Assembly (NCBI GenBank): GCA_019454045.1
Contig: SKCR01018456.1
Coordinates: forward strand, 186,001-250,000
Length of the DNA: 64,000 nucleotides
DNA from: Zanthoxylum bungeanum
Lineage: Eukaryota > Streptophyta > Magnoliopsida > Sapindales > Rutaceae
Direction: 5' to 3'
This document shows, in pieces, positions 44,742 to 57,005 of this stretch. Both the position numbers and the translations under genes were made by a program. The notes under the pieces were generated by a model that worked only from the letters and a program-made list of their open reading frames with translations, was not told the origin of the DNA and did no database searches. Numbering within the stretch: position 1 is the stretch's first letter; every line of letters starts with the position of its first letter.

Positions 44742-47700
44742 TGTGGATGCTGGATTTCGGCCGAGGGGTCCACAATCAGAATTTGTAGGTTGGGGGCATC
44801 AGCGATCCTGCAAGACAAAGGTAGAGTGAGCGGGAGCAGACTCCCCACCGTGTGGTGGGTGCCGGGGGCACTCCGACGCTCAAGTCAGTAGTATGAAATG
44901 AGCAGTAAATGTATAAACTGTGAAGCAAAGCTTACTATTACCATGACCTTCTTTGGGTGGCCGTGAGGGCGGAATGAAGTGTTTTTAAGAATGTGAAGCT
45001 CTGAGAGCTTGTGTCAGAGAGCAGAAGCTGTAAGAGAGAAGTCAGGCTTGCTCTTCTCTTTTCTCGTATTTCGTTGCCATTTATAGTTGAAGGTGAGTGA
45101 CTTTATAGCTGGCATAAGTCCCACAATGTGCTAAGTATCTTTATTTAGTGATCAAATGGAGCAGCATGATTATGTTTAGGGTAGGTGGGAAATGTTTGGT
45201 ACAGATTCGTCTTTATGTATGAATCATTTATTCGCAAGTGGAATAAGGGTTTTGTTGGGCTTTACCTTGGGCTTTCCATATTCAGCATCTCTGTCTATGG
45301 GCCTGTAGACACTGCATTTTTGCATATCATGCCCAATGACGAGTCTCGTAAGGAGGCACTACCTTTTCATGTCATGGAAGTTGGGAAAACGGTCGTCGGA
45401 AGGGAAAGTCAAGAATTGACGTTTTGTTGGATTTTTGTTCGCTCGCTTAAACTCGGGTTTGCTCAGGGAGCCTCTATTTCAAAATTTAATTCTCGCCCCG
45501 AACCTTAAAACCTACCCCTGTGTCCCTTCAACTCCATGCAAAATAAAAATCACCAACCAATTAAATAATTCAAACTAAAATTAAGCCATTAAAAAAATAC
45601 CAACCAATTAAACAAATTCAGAGAAAATCAAACAAATAAAAAATATTAATCAAACATAAACCAAAATCCATTCCAAATCAACAAACCAAATAAATAAACT
45701 CACCCTCACGTGTAACATACACACACCACAAACTTAAACCAAAATAAACAATAAAATAAACAACATCAACAAAACCCACTAACACAAAATAATAAAAAAA
45801 TATTAATCAAATCAAAAACCAAACCCCACCTTCACGCCAAACACAAGCAAACACATTAAACAAATCCTTCACAACACAAATAAACATCAACCAAATCCAC
45901 TCACTTTAAACAATAAAATAATCCAACACCACACCAAACAAATAATAAACAAAACAACATCAACAAAACCCACTAACACAAAATAATAAAACAAATCAAA
46001 CAACAACAAAACCCTAACCTCACCCATGCCTCACGCCCATCACAACCCATCTCTCACCCATCCACAATCAACCATTATTCCCCTGCAACAACCCATACCC
46101 TATTCATGCTAACCACCCTCTATACAATACCCATAACTACCCATACATTATTCCCCTGCACTATCCATAACCACTCTGCACGCCCATGCTACTACCCATA
46201 AGCACCCATGCTGTCTCTCCCTCTCTCACTTCAAAGACAACTACCATATAAACCCTTCATCACCTTCACGCAGGGGGACTGGACTCACTTTGCCACATAA
46301 AACCTTCAGCCCCCCTACGGCCAGCTGACAACCATCATCTGCATCCTCTCTCTCACGGTACTGAAACAAGAACACACAACAACTCCTTCACTGCCCAGCC
46401 TCAGCAGCTCACGCCATCACACCAGCCCCTGCCCTGACGAAATAAACGAGCACCAGAAACACACTCACAAACTCAGTCCTTCATGCCATACGCAGCCCCT
46501 TCATTCTTCAGAAAATCATCACAGCCGAGACACAGCACCTGCAGTTCACAGCAGCCTTCCATCACCATGCATCGTGAACCATAAAAGACCACCATCATCT
46601 TCATCCTCTAAGGATCATCTTCATCATTCTCGATTGGGACCTTCAGCCTGATCATTAATCATCTTCTCTCACCATCACCATGATCATCACCAGCCCATAA
46701 AGACACTGCACCCTCCATCCCATGCACAACCTCTCGACAAGCTGGCCTATGCATCAATAACACAAACCTTCACTGCTTCACCCTCTACTCACTGCTTCAT
46801 CCTCACGCCCCACGCAAACAGCCAACAAAAATAAGCTACACTTCACGCCAAAATCCCTTCATACTGCAGCTCCATTCATGCTTCACAGACTGCCCCTGAA
46901 ACATCCACTGCAGCTCACGCACAGCAGCCCTTTAACACTCACCGACTCCTCACCACTCACAAACAACGCACGCACAACAACCAAACACAAACAAGACCCT
47001 TCACGTACAGCCCCCTCCATCAACAAACATCGACAGTCCTTCAAACGGAAACCACTCCATGCACCAAAAAAACCTTCCATCCAGCCTCATTTCACTACAC
47101 GCAAATGGCCCCTTAAAATTTCTCTCTAACAAGCCTACAAACAGTTCATTATCACAGACCTATACTTCACGCAAACAGGCCACAAAATGCCCTTGCATGC
47201 AAGCCATGCACACGTGAAAAAACCCTCATCACCGACCCCTTCAACAATGACAAACCCTTAGCTATTTCACACGCAAATAACAGCCCCTCTGACCGCCAAG
47301 ATACCCTGAAACAGTGGCCAAATAACCACCCAAGAATCAACCCAGAAACTGCCCTGAAACCGAGCCCTAACTAGCCCAAAACCGTGACCAAACTAACCAA
47401 AGGATAATTCAAGAGAGAGAACGAGAATTTGAGTTAAAATACAGAGAGAAAAAGTGAGTGAAAATAGAAGAAAAATGCAGAAAAATGACGAGTGAAAATA
47501 ACGAGTGAAACGGCGAAAACGGCGAGTCAAAACAGTGAGAAAACGGAAAAAATGGTAAACTGTAACCGCGGGTGAAAACGGCGAACCCGGACAAAACAGC
47601 GGAAACAACGGATCAGTGAGAACAGTGGGATGACAACCCTTCCGGCACCGTGGAACGCACTCCCGGATAGCGACTAAAAGGTAAGACCTGAGGGCACCTA

Positions 47701-48384
47701 TTTTATTTATCATCATTTATTTTCGTAGTTAATTTGTTATTTTTATTCGCATGAATTAATGAATTAGAAAGCATGTAATTTGTTTTATTTGTATGGATTA
47801 GTGAATTAAGAGGCATGTAATTTATTTTATTCGTATGAAATAATGACTTAGGGAATGTATTTGAGCATGTTATAGCCTTTAGGTTTTCGTTTATTATTTA
47901 AAGCATGATTTAGTTTAGTTTATTATTTATTTGTTAAAGCATATTTAGGTTGTCCTTTATGCACGTTATTAGTTTATGATGCGTTTGGGTAATGATTTAT
48001 ACATGTTAATGTAATGATTCAATGTGCTCGTTGTGTTATATTGCGTGGAATTATTTGGATGAAAGCATGTTAGATCTAAGTATCATTGAGCATGATTATT
48101 GAGTAGACTTGGTTAATATTACACAAATCCATTTATTACAAACGACATAAGTAAGGGACCATTCCGAACCCAACGGTTTGAGGTCTTCCCTTGCGAGGGG
48201 TGAGTGCGGCCTTAAATCTTTGTCCCGGTTCACACCGGGTGGCGACTCCATGTTATTCCGAAATCCCAACCGGGCCGCGAGCCCGGAAATGCGTCGCCCA
48301 GTTTCTGTTGTCTACAGGGCCTTATCTGACATTGGTTTCGAATGGAAAGACAGTTTTGCCCATGGCCCAAATTTGGCACGTACA
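44742..48384 (-). repeat. 3' LTR of D2, split by a solo LTR
   Basis: LTR sequence at 44742-45303 and 48317-48384, homologous to 54974-55601. The polypurine tract (GAGAGTAGGGGACAAA on the minus strand) abuts at 48386-48401. Confidence 0.9.
45304..48316. mobile_element. 3.0-kb solo LTR (or LTR-like element) in the D2 LTR
   Basis: Ends TGTAGACA...TGTCTACA with target duplication GGGCC (45299-45303, 48317-48321). No internal repeat of its own ends and no coding domain, so most likely a solo LTR of a large-LTR gypsy family. About 45540-47400 is extremely C/A-rich on the plus strand with few G, then composition turns T-rich. A G/C-rich end includes GGTGGCGACTCC near 48240. The ORFs inside follow the base skew and are not convincing. 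Confidence 0.8.
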
Positions 48385-48479
48385 GTTTGTCCCCTACTCT
48401 CTAAGTCAAGAAGTCCTTGATTTGGAGAGTATTTCTATTCATGTCGAATGAAACAAGATGTAAGAGTACCTGTCAAGAG

Positions 48480-50470
48480 TGCATAGTTCATATTTCATAC
48501 GACAAAGTAAATTCAATGTCGTCTGGACTATGAGTAGTCCAAGCCTTCAACTTGGCTCGACATAAGTCATGGGGAATGTCCCCAGTCGAATGAACCATAA
48601 GACGGTTCAGGAGTATATTCCACTTGACATTGTCGTATGAACTGTAGGAGGTTCATATCTTCAAATGACTCGACGTGAATCTATGGGGGATGTCCCCAGT
48701 CGACTGATCAAGATGAAGGTCATGATAATCCCCATATTGCGGGTCAAAGGATCAGGGGAGTTTACAATGTCTTCTGGACCAAATGAAGGCCAAGTCTTAC
48801 ATTTGACTCTACATGAGTTATGGGGGATGTCCCCAATCGACTGAACCATATGAAGGTTCAGGATAATCTCCATACTACTAGTCAAGGACCAGTGGAGTCT
48901 TCAAATTTTTATAGACCAGATGAAGGTCTTATGTTGACTCAACATAAGCCATGGGGGATGTCCCCAGTCCTTACATTTGACTCTACATGAGTTATGGGGG
49001 ATGTCCCCAGTCGACTGAACCATATGAAGGTTCAGGATAATCTCCATACTACTAGTCAAGGACCAGTGGAGTCTTCAAATTTTTATAGACCAGATGAAGG
49101 TCTTATGTTGACTCAACATAAGCCATGGGGGATGTCCCCAGTCGACTGAACCTGGTGAAGGTCAGTTTAATCTCCATACTACTAGTCAATGACCAGTGGA
49201 GTCTTCAAATTTTTATAGACCAGATGAAGGTCTTATGTTGACTCTACATGAGCCGTGGGGGATGTCCCCAGTCGACTGAACCATATGAAGGTTCAGGATA
49301 ATCTCCATACTACTAGTCAAGGACCAGTGGAGTCTTCAAATTTTTATAGACCAGATGAAGGTCTTATGTTGACTCTACATGAGCCGTGGGGGATGTCCCC
49401 AGTCGACTGAACCTGGTGAAGGTCAGTTTAATCTCCATACTACTAGTCAATGACCAGTGGAGTCTTCAAATTTTTATAGACCAGATGACGGTCTTATGTT
49501 GACTCTACATAAGCCATGGGGGATGTCCCCAGTCGACTGAACCTGGTGAAGGTCAGGATAATCTCCATACTACTAGTCAATGACCAGTGGAGTCTTCAAA
49601 TTTTTATAGACCAGATGAAGGTCTTATGTTGACTCAACATGAGCCATGGGGGATGTCCCCAGTCGACTGAACCTGGTGAAGGTCAGGATAATCTCCATAC
49701 TACTAGTCAAGGACCAGTGGAGTCTTCAAATTTTTATAGACCAGATGAAGGTCTTATGTTGACTCAACATGAGCCATGGGGGATGTCCCCAGTCGACTGA
49801 ACCTGGTGAAGGTCAGGATAATCCCCATACTATTGGTCAAAGGACCAGGGGAGTCTTCAATGTTGTCTGACCAGATGAAGGTCATATATTGACTCTACTT
49901 GAGCCATGGGGAATGTTCCCAGTCGACTGAACCAGATGAAGGTCAGGATATCTCCATACTACTGGTCAAGGACCAGAGGAGTCTTCAAATTATTCTAGAC
50001 CAGTTGAAGGTCATATATTGACTCTACTTGAGCCATGGGGAATGTTCCCAGTCGACTGAACCAGACGAAGGTTCAGGATAATCTCCATACTACTAGTCAT
50101 GGACCAGTGGAGTTTACAATGTCGTCTGACCAGATGAAGGTCATATATTGACTCTACTTGAGCCATGGGGAATGTTCCCAGTCGACTGAACCAGATGAAG
50201 GTCAGGATATCTCCATACTACTGGTCAAGGACCAGAGGAGTCTTCAATTATTCTAGACCCGTTGAAGGTCATATATTGACTCTACTTGAGCCATGGGGAA
50301 TGTTCCCAGTCGACTGAACCAGATGAAGGTCAGGATATCTCCATACTACTGGTCAAGGACCAGAGGAGTTTACAATGTCTTCTGGACCAGATGAAGGCCA
50401 GGTCTTCAACTTGACTCTACATGAGTCAATGGGGAATGTCCCCAGTCCTCTGAACCAGATGAAGGTCAGG
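48480..50470. repeat. 130-bp tandem array (D2)
   Basis: The clearest copies start at 49141, 49271 and onward with GTCGACTGAACC. The unit shares the GGGATGTCCCCAGTCGACTG core with the D1 67-bp repeat. It holds hairpins with a GATGAA-like loop: CTGAACC/GGTTCAG, GACC/GGTC, and TGTTGACTCAACA. Edge copies are degenerate. Confidence 0.9.
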
Positions 50471-50519
50471 ACAATGGGTATATTGTCGAATGAGTTCATC
50501 AACAAGTTCCAAGATATAG

Positions 50520-53055
50520 GCTTGTAGATGTAGACTGCGATGAACATCAAGTCTCAAGTCATAACTATATGTGGTATCTACAAAAATTCCCAAGCTACAT
50601 ATGTAGATGTCGATTGGGAAAAACATCAAGCATCAAGCCATACATGCATAAAATCCACAATAAATCCCGAGCTACACTTATGTAGATGTCGATTGGGAAA
50701 GACATCAAATATCAAGCTATACACGCATGAAATCCTCATAAATCTCAAGCTACACTTATGTAGATGTCGATTGGGAAAGACATCAATCATCAATCTATAC
50801 ACGCATGAAATCCACAATAAATCCCAAGCTACACTCATGTAGATGTCGATTGGGAAAGACATCAATCATCAATCTATACATGCATGAAATCCACAATAAA
50901 TCCCAAGCTACACTTATGTAGATGTCGATTGGGAAAGACATCAAATATCAAGCTATACATGCATGAAATCCACAATAATCTCAAGCTACACTTATGTAGA
51001 TGTCGATTGGGAAAGATATCAAATATCAATCTATACATGCATGAAATCCACAATAAATCCCAAGCTACACTTATGTAGATGTCGATTGGGAAAGACATCA
51101 AATATCAAGCTATACACGCATGAAATCCTCAATAAATCTCAAGCTACACTTATGTAGATGTCGATTGGGAAAGACATCAATCATCAATCTATACACGCAT
51201 GAAATCCACAATAAATCCCAAGCTACACTCATGTAGATGTCGATTGGGAAAGATATCAAATATCAATCTATACATGCATGAAATCCACAATAAATCCCAA
51301 GCTACACTTATGTAGATGTCGATTGGGAAAGACATCAAATATCAAGCTATACACGCATGAAATCCTCAATAAATCTCAAGCTACACTTATGTAGATGTCG
51401 ATTGGGAAAGACATCAATCATCAATCTATACATGCATGAAATCCACAATAAATCCCAAGCTACACTTATGTAGATGTCGATTGGGAAAGACATCAAATAT
51501 CAAGCTATACATGCATGAAATCCACAATAAATCTCAAGCTACACTTATGTAGATGTCGATTGGGAAAGATATCAAATATCAATCTATACATGCATGAAAT
51601 CCACAATAAATCCCAAGCTACACTTATGTAGATGTCGGTTGGGAAAGACAATCAAATATCAAGCTACACAAGCATGAAATCCACAATAATCCCAAGCTAC
51701 ACTTATGTAGATGTCGATTGGGAAAGACATCAAACATCAAGCTATTCACGTATGAAAACCACAATAAATCCCAAGCTACACTCAAGTAGATGTCGATTGG
51801 GAAAGACATCAAACAAAAAGCTATTCACGCATGAAAACCACAATAAATCCCAAGCTACACATGTAGATGTCGATTGGGACAGACACCAAGCATCAAACCA
51901 TACATGCATAGGATTCACAACAAGTCCCAAGCTACACATGTAGATGTCGATTGGGAAAGACATCAATCATCAATCTATGCACGCATGAAATCCACAATAA
52001 ATCCCAAGCTACACTCAAGTAGATGTCGATTGGGAAAGACATCAAACATCAAGCTATTCACGCATGAAAACCACAATAAATCCCAAGCTACACTCAAGTA
52101 GATGTCGATTGGGAAAGACATCAAACATCAAGCTATTCACGCATGAAAACTACAATAAATCCCAAGCAACACTCAAGTAGATGTCGATTGGGAAAGACAT
52201 CAAACATCAAGCTATTCACGCATGAAAACTACAATAAATCCCAAGCTACACTCAAGTAGATGTCGATTGGGAAAGACATCAAACATCAAGCTATTCACGC
52301 ATGAAAACCACAATAAATCCCAAGCTACACATGTAGATGTCGATTGGGACAGACACCAAGCATCAAACCATACATGCATAGGATTCACAACAAGTCCCAA
52401 GCTACACATGTAGATGTCGATTGGGAAAGACATCAATCATCAATCTATGCACGCATGAAATCCTCAATAAATCTCAAGCTACACTTATGTAGATGTCGAT
52501 TGGGAAAGACATCAATCATCAATCTATTCACGCATGAAAACCACAATAAATCCCAAGCTACACTCAAGTAGATGTCGATTGGGAAAGACATCAAACATCA
52601 AGCTATTCACGCATGAAAACCACAATAAATCCCAAGCAACACTCAAGTAGATGTCGATTGGGAAAGACATCAAACATCAAGCTATACATGCATAAAAACC
52701 ACAATAAATCCCAAGCTACACTCAAGTAGATGTCGATTGGGAAAGACATCAAACATCAAGCTATTCACGCATGAAAACCACAATAAATCCCAAGCTACAC
52801 ATGTAGATGTCGATTGGGACAGACACCAAGCATCAAACCATACATGCATAGGATTCACAACAAGTCCCAAGCTACACATGTAGATGTCGATTGGGAAAAA
52901 CATCAAGCATCAAGCCATACATGCATAAGATCCACAACAAGTCCCAAGCTACATATGTAGATGTCGATTGGGAAAAACATCAAGCATCAAGCCATACATG
53001 CATAAGATCCACAACAAGTCCCAAGCTACATATGTAGATGTCGATTGGGACAAAT
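50520..53055. repeat. 78-bp tandem array, about 32 units (D2)
   Basis: Unit: AAGCTACACTTATGTAGATG, TCGATTGGGAAAGACATCAA, then ...ATGCATGAAATCCACAATAAATCCC. Inside each unit CTACA/TGTAG and GATGTC/GACATC form two adjoining hairpins. Variant groups (ACTTATG, ACTCAAG, ACATG) form higher-order blocks, e.g. 51840-52310 repeated at 52310-52790. Period 78 (3 x 26) creates false ORFs on both strands. Confidence 0.93.
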
Positions 53056-54742
53056 TGACTTGATGAAAGTTTATGACACTATGGTCGAATGGAACTGACA
53101 AAGGTCCATGAGACACGGTCGAATGAAACTAATGCATGTCTATAAGAATCACCATTACTAGACTTGATGAAGGTCCAAAAGGATTTTCATTCTACCTATC
53201 CATGAGACTACGGTCGAATGAATCTCACAAAGGTTCATGGGGCCTTTCCAATGCTTCTTAGAGTTTATGAAAATCCATCCATATAGTCTAGAGTCGATGA
53301 TAATCTCCATACGTAGTGTGGAGATGATTATCTTCATATGTAGTATGGAAGAGATGGATGTCTACCAAGGTCATTACTAATTATACAATACATGACTAAG
53401 GTCAATGATACTACAATAGAATGAACTTTGATGAAAGTCACATAAAATTTCCATACTACCTAATCTAATTCAGGTTGGTCGATTGGACTTAAAGGTGATC
53501 CAAGAGAGTTTTTCATACTACAAGGCATGATAAAACATTCTCTATGTAGCCTGGAATTGGCATTATTAAATCAATGTAGCATGGAGATGATGACTAACCT
53601 TTCATGTGATGAAAATCCACCTATGTTGTCTCGAGAGGGTGAATATCCTTCCATGTTTTGTGAGCCTTCATGTAGTATGAACCATCATTCTAATATCTGG
53701 ACAGTGTACTTGTGGTGTAGCATGCAGTTTAGCTTTGATTTTTGTCTTGTCGAGTGGCACATTCTCTTATTGTCAAGCCTTCATTTCTTTTTCTTGTCGA
53801 GTGAAGCGTCCATTTAGCAACAAGCCTTTAATTGTGTCCAGTCGAGTGGCGCATATTCAGCTAAAATGTATTAGAACCATCCTGAATAGATTGTCTGATC
53901 GACTCAAGATTTGTCTTCTGTATGCTCATGGACTGGTTGCTTTATTTTCTGCCTGATGTCTTGGTTCCTGGTCGATGTGGGACGCATTTACTTGGGCAGC
54001 TTTGGCGCTTGGCACATTTTTTTGTTTTTTATTTTTTATTTTTTATTTTTTATTTGTTTTTGTTTTTTTTTTTTTTTTGGACAGCTAGCTAGAGAATGAT
54101 ATTTTCTCCCCTTTCCTCTTTCCACTTTTTTTTTTATTTCTTCACGTGACTTTGCAATTTCAAACCTAATGCAAACATTTGGGGCCCACATTGCAAGCTA
54201 TTTGTTTCTTTCTCAAAATCTTCTTTCATGGTCCAATAACTTTCTAAGGTCAACAATTATATTTTATATACCATTCTTTTTCAATGCTTCTGTGGCTTTG
54301 ATGCTTTTGCTTTTAGTAAAAGTAAATTGGAAAACCTATGTATTTGGGACCACTTCTCCTTTTGAAATTTTTTTTTTTTTTTTTTTGGATTTGGCTCATG
54401 GCGTGATGGCGTGGACCATTTTGCAAGCTTCTCTTCTATTGATGCATGGTCCCACATTTACTTAAAGAACTAATGTATGCGTACGTGGGCAATGTCGAAT
54501 GGAATTGATGTAAGCCTTTCTCCATTTCATGTCGAGTGGTACATGCGGAGTGTAATGTCGAATGGAGCATCTGCCTATGCCAAACATTCTGAGCTCCATG
54601 TCGAATGAAATATCCATCCAATGCTAGACACATGTGTATGTAGTGTCAAATGGAGCTTTGGTGAGTGGACTGCTATATTGGGTTGTGTGCATGTTTGAGG
54701 AGATTCCTCTTTTGCATGTGATGTAGTGTGGCTTATCTTTGA
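53056..54742. other. Unassigned D2 interior
   Basis: Degenerate repeat-like sequence up to about 53500 (GTCGAATG, AAGGTCCATGA motifs), then T-rich sequence with long T runs near 54000-54080 and 54370. GTCGAGTGG recurs. No protein domain is seen; short frames are low-complexity. Confidence 0.4.
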
Positions 54743-54892
54743 GATGTTGAAGAAGTCTGCTCCAATTGCTTCAGGATTAATACTGGAGCCTCATATGGTG
54801 ATATTTTCCTCTTCCAATGATCGTAATTGCTTTGGCAGAGTGGTTAATTATGTGGCCATGTGATATGGAATTTGCTTGTTGATTGAAGCCAT
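54743..54892 (-). pseudogene. Gag N-terminal remnant of D2
   Basis: ATG at 54892, 61 bp from the primer site. Reads MASINKQ, then LTTLPKQLRSLEEENITI with two stops, aligning with the D1 start MASSNEQ and LATLQERLKALEEENLTI. It shows that D2 arose by internal deletion of a D1-like element. Confidence 0.82.
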
Positions 54893-54952
54893 GAGCAGTT
54901 GCGTTTTAGGAATCGTAGACTGAGATATTTTTGCATGCTATGAATCGCTAAG

Positions 54953-54970
54953 GCCCCACGGTGGGCGCCA
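54953..54970 (-). other. Primer-binding site of D2
   Basis: TGGCGCCCACCGTGGGGC-type site on the minus strand, three bases after the LTR; the same as in D1. Confidence 0.82.
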
Positions 54971-54973
54971 AAT

Positions 54974-55601
54974 TGTGGATGCTGGATTTCGGCCGAGGTC
55001 CACAATCAGAATTTGTAGGTTGGGGGCATCAGCGATCCTGCAAGACAAAGGTAGAGTGAGCGGGAGCAGACTCCCCACCGGTGTGGTGGGTGCCGGGGGC
55101 ACTCCGACGCTCAAGTCAGTAGTATGAAATGAGCAGTAAATGTATAAACTGTGAAAGCAAAGCTTACTATTACCATGACCTTCTTTGGGTGGCCGTGAGG
55201 GCGGAATGAAGTGTTTAAGAAATGTGAAGCTCTGAGAGCTTGTGTCAGAGAGCAGAAGCTATAAGAGAGAAGTCAGGCTTGCTCTTCTCTTTTCTCGTAT
55301 TTCGTTGCCATTTATAGTTGAAGGTGAGTGACTTTTATAGCTGGCATAAGTCCCACAATGTGCTAAGATATCTTTATTTAGTGATCAAAGTGGAGCAGCA
55401 TGATTATGTTTAGGGTATGTGGGAAATGTTTGGTACAGATTCGTCTTTATGTATGAATCATTTATTCGCAAGTGGAATAAGGGTTTTGTTGGGCTTTACC
55501 TTGGGCTTTCCAATATTCAGCATCTCTGTCTATGGGCCTTATCTGACATTGGTTTCGAATGGAAAGACAGTTTTGCCCATGGCCCAAATTTGGCACGTAC
55601 A
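54974..55601 (-). repeat. 5' LTR of D2
   Basis: TGTGGATGCTGG...GGCACGTACA, 628 bp, followed by TAGGC. Confidence 0.92.
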
Positions 55602-56981
55602 TAGGCTCCGTGCCCAACAACTCTTATGATGATGTATGGCCCTTCCCAATTTGGCCCCAACTTTCCTTCTCCGACTTCTTTTGTATTTTGAAAAACTCTT
55701 CGCAGTACCCAATCCCATTCCTTGAATGTTCTGCTTCTGACATTTTTGTTGAAATATCTAGTCATTCTTTGTCGATGCGCAGCCAGTCGAATGGATGCAC
55801 GATCCCTCAATTCTTCAATTGTTTCCAGGTTAAAATTCATAAGTTGTTGATTCGTATCGTCGTTGAGCCATTGGTAACGGGGAGATGGGATGGTTTCTTC
55901 AGTTGGTATTACAGCTTCCGTTCCAAATGCAAGAGAGAATGGAGTTTCTCCTGTGGAGGAACGGATAGTCGTTCTGTAGGACCATAAGACACCCGATAAT
56001 TCATCAGCCAGGCTCCTTTTGCTTTTTCTAATCTTTTCTTTAAAGTGTTTAAAATTGTCTTGTTGGAAGACTCGACTTGACCATTTGCTTGTGGGAATCG
56101 AGGGGTTGAAAAACTTAATTTGATCCTCCAATTTTTACAGAAGTCTTGGAAGTGATTGCTGATAAATTGCGAACCATTATCAGTCACAATTTCTTTGGGA
56201 ACGCCGAATCGACATATGATGTTCTTCCAAACAAATGATTGAACTTCCTTATCTCGTATCTTGGCGAAAGAATCTGCCTCAATCCACTTTGAAAAATAAT
56301 CTGTTAATGCCAGCATGTAGACTCGTTGTCCAGGGGCAGTTGGTAGTTTCCCAACAATATCCATTCCCCATTTCATGAATGGCCACGGGGAGAGAGTGGG
56401 ATTTAATTTCTCAGGTGGAGATGTGAAATCGGAGCGAATCTTTGACATTTCTCGCATTTCTTCGTATAATTGGCTGAATCAATTCTCATAGTCGGCCAAT
56501 AATACCCAGTCGAATGGGCGCGTAGAGCGAGGCTACGTCCTCCAGAGTGATTTCCACATTCTCCTTCATGTATTTCTGACAATACGTGCTGTGCTTGGTC
56601 GTTAGTAAGACACTTTAAGTATGGTCCAGAGAATGATCTTTTTAACAATTGTCCATTGAAGATGGTGAATCTTGCTGCTTGTCTCTGAATTTTTCTCGCT
56701 TCGGTTTTGTCTTATGGAAGTAGTCATTCTTGCAAATATTTCATGAGTGGCGTCATCCATGAGTCGCTTGACGTGATGGTGGTGATCTCTTTGTTTTCTT
56801 TCCAAATTGCCGGCCAATTCAAATATACTACTGGAATGGATTGTGATTTATCCCCCTGCATCGTCGAACCAAGGGTAGCCAATGCGTCTGCTTGAGTATT
56901 CTCGCTTCTCGGAACTTGGGTAATTGTAAATTCTTCAAATGTCGACTGGATTTCTTTCACTTTCATTAAGTAGGATGACAT
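55602..56981 (-). pseudogene. D1 second RNase H end, linker and integrase
   Basis: From SYQARDPQMSSYL and NTQADALATLGS (RNase H), through the integrase zinc-binding part (CEKCQRFAP, near 56430), to the core: LTDYFSKWIEAD, VTDNGSQF and NGQVESSNK give the D-D-E residues. The end has VLRRVFQNTKE...LGPNWEGPYIIIRVVGHGAY, then the D2 insertion. Frame changes near 56700, 56420 and 56020 break it. Confidence 0.88.
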
Positions 56982-57005
56982 TTGAGGATCTCGAGCTTGA
57001 TATGA

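Larger units (their letters stand above)
44742..55601 (-). mobile_element. Element D2: gutted Tat-type LTR element with giant minisatellites
   Basis: LTRs at 44742-48384 (interrupted) and 54974-55601; TAGGC at 44737-44741 and 55602-55606. The LTR and primer site resemble D1. The interior has no protease, RT, RNase H or integrase, only a 50-codon gag remnant beside the primer site and two tandem arrays. It would need proteins from a relative such as D1 to move. Confidence 0.92.

Noticed and set aside
45304..47700. ORFs at 46878-47129 and 47393-47716
   Set aside because: They follow extreme base skew in a solo LTR, and their composition is low-complexity.
50520..53055. Many 60-100-codon ORFs on both strands
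   Set aside because: They arise because the repeat period is a multiple of three; they are repetitive, on both strands, and have no domain.
54000..54085. Long T run as an RNA polymerase III terminator
   Set aside because: No A/B boxes or tRNA-like fold upstream; more likely a slippage-prone tract.
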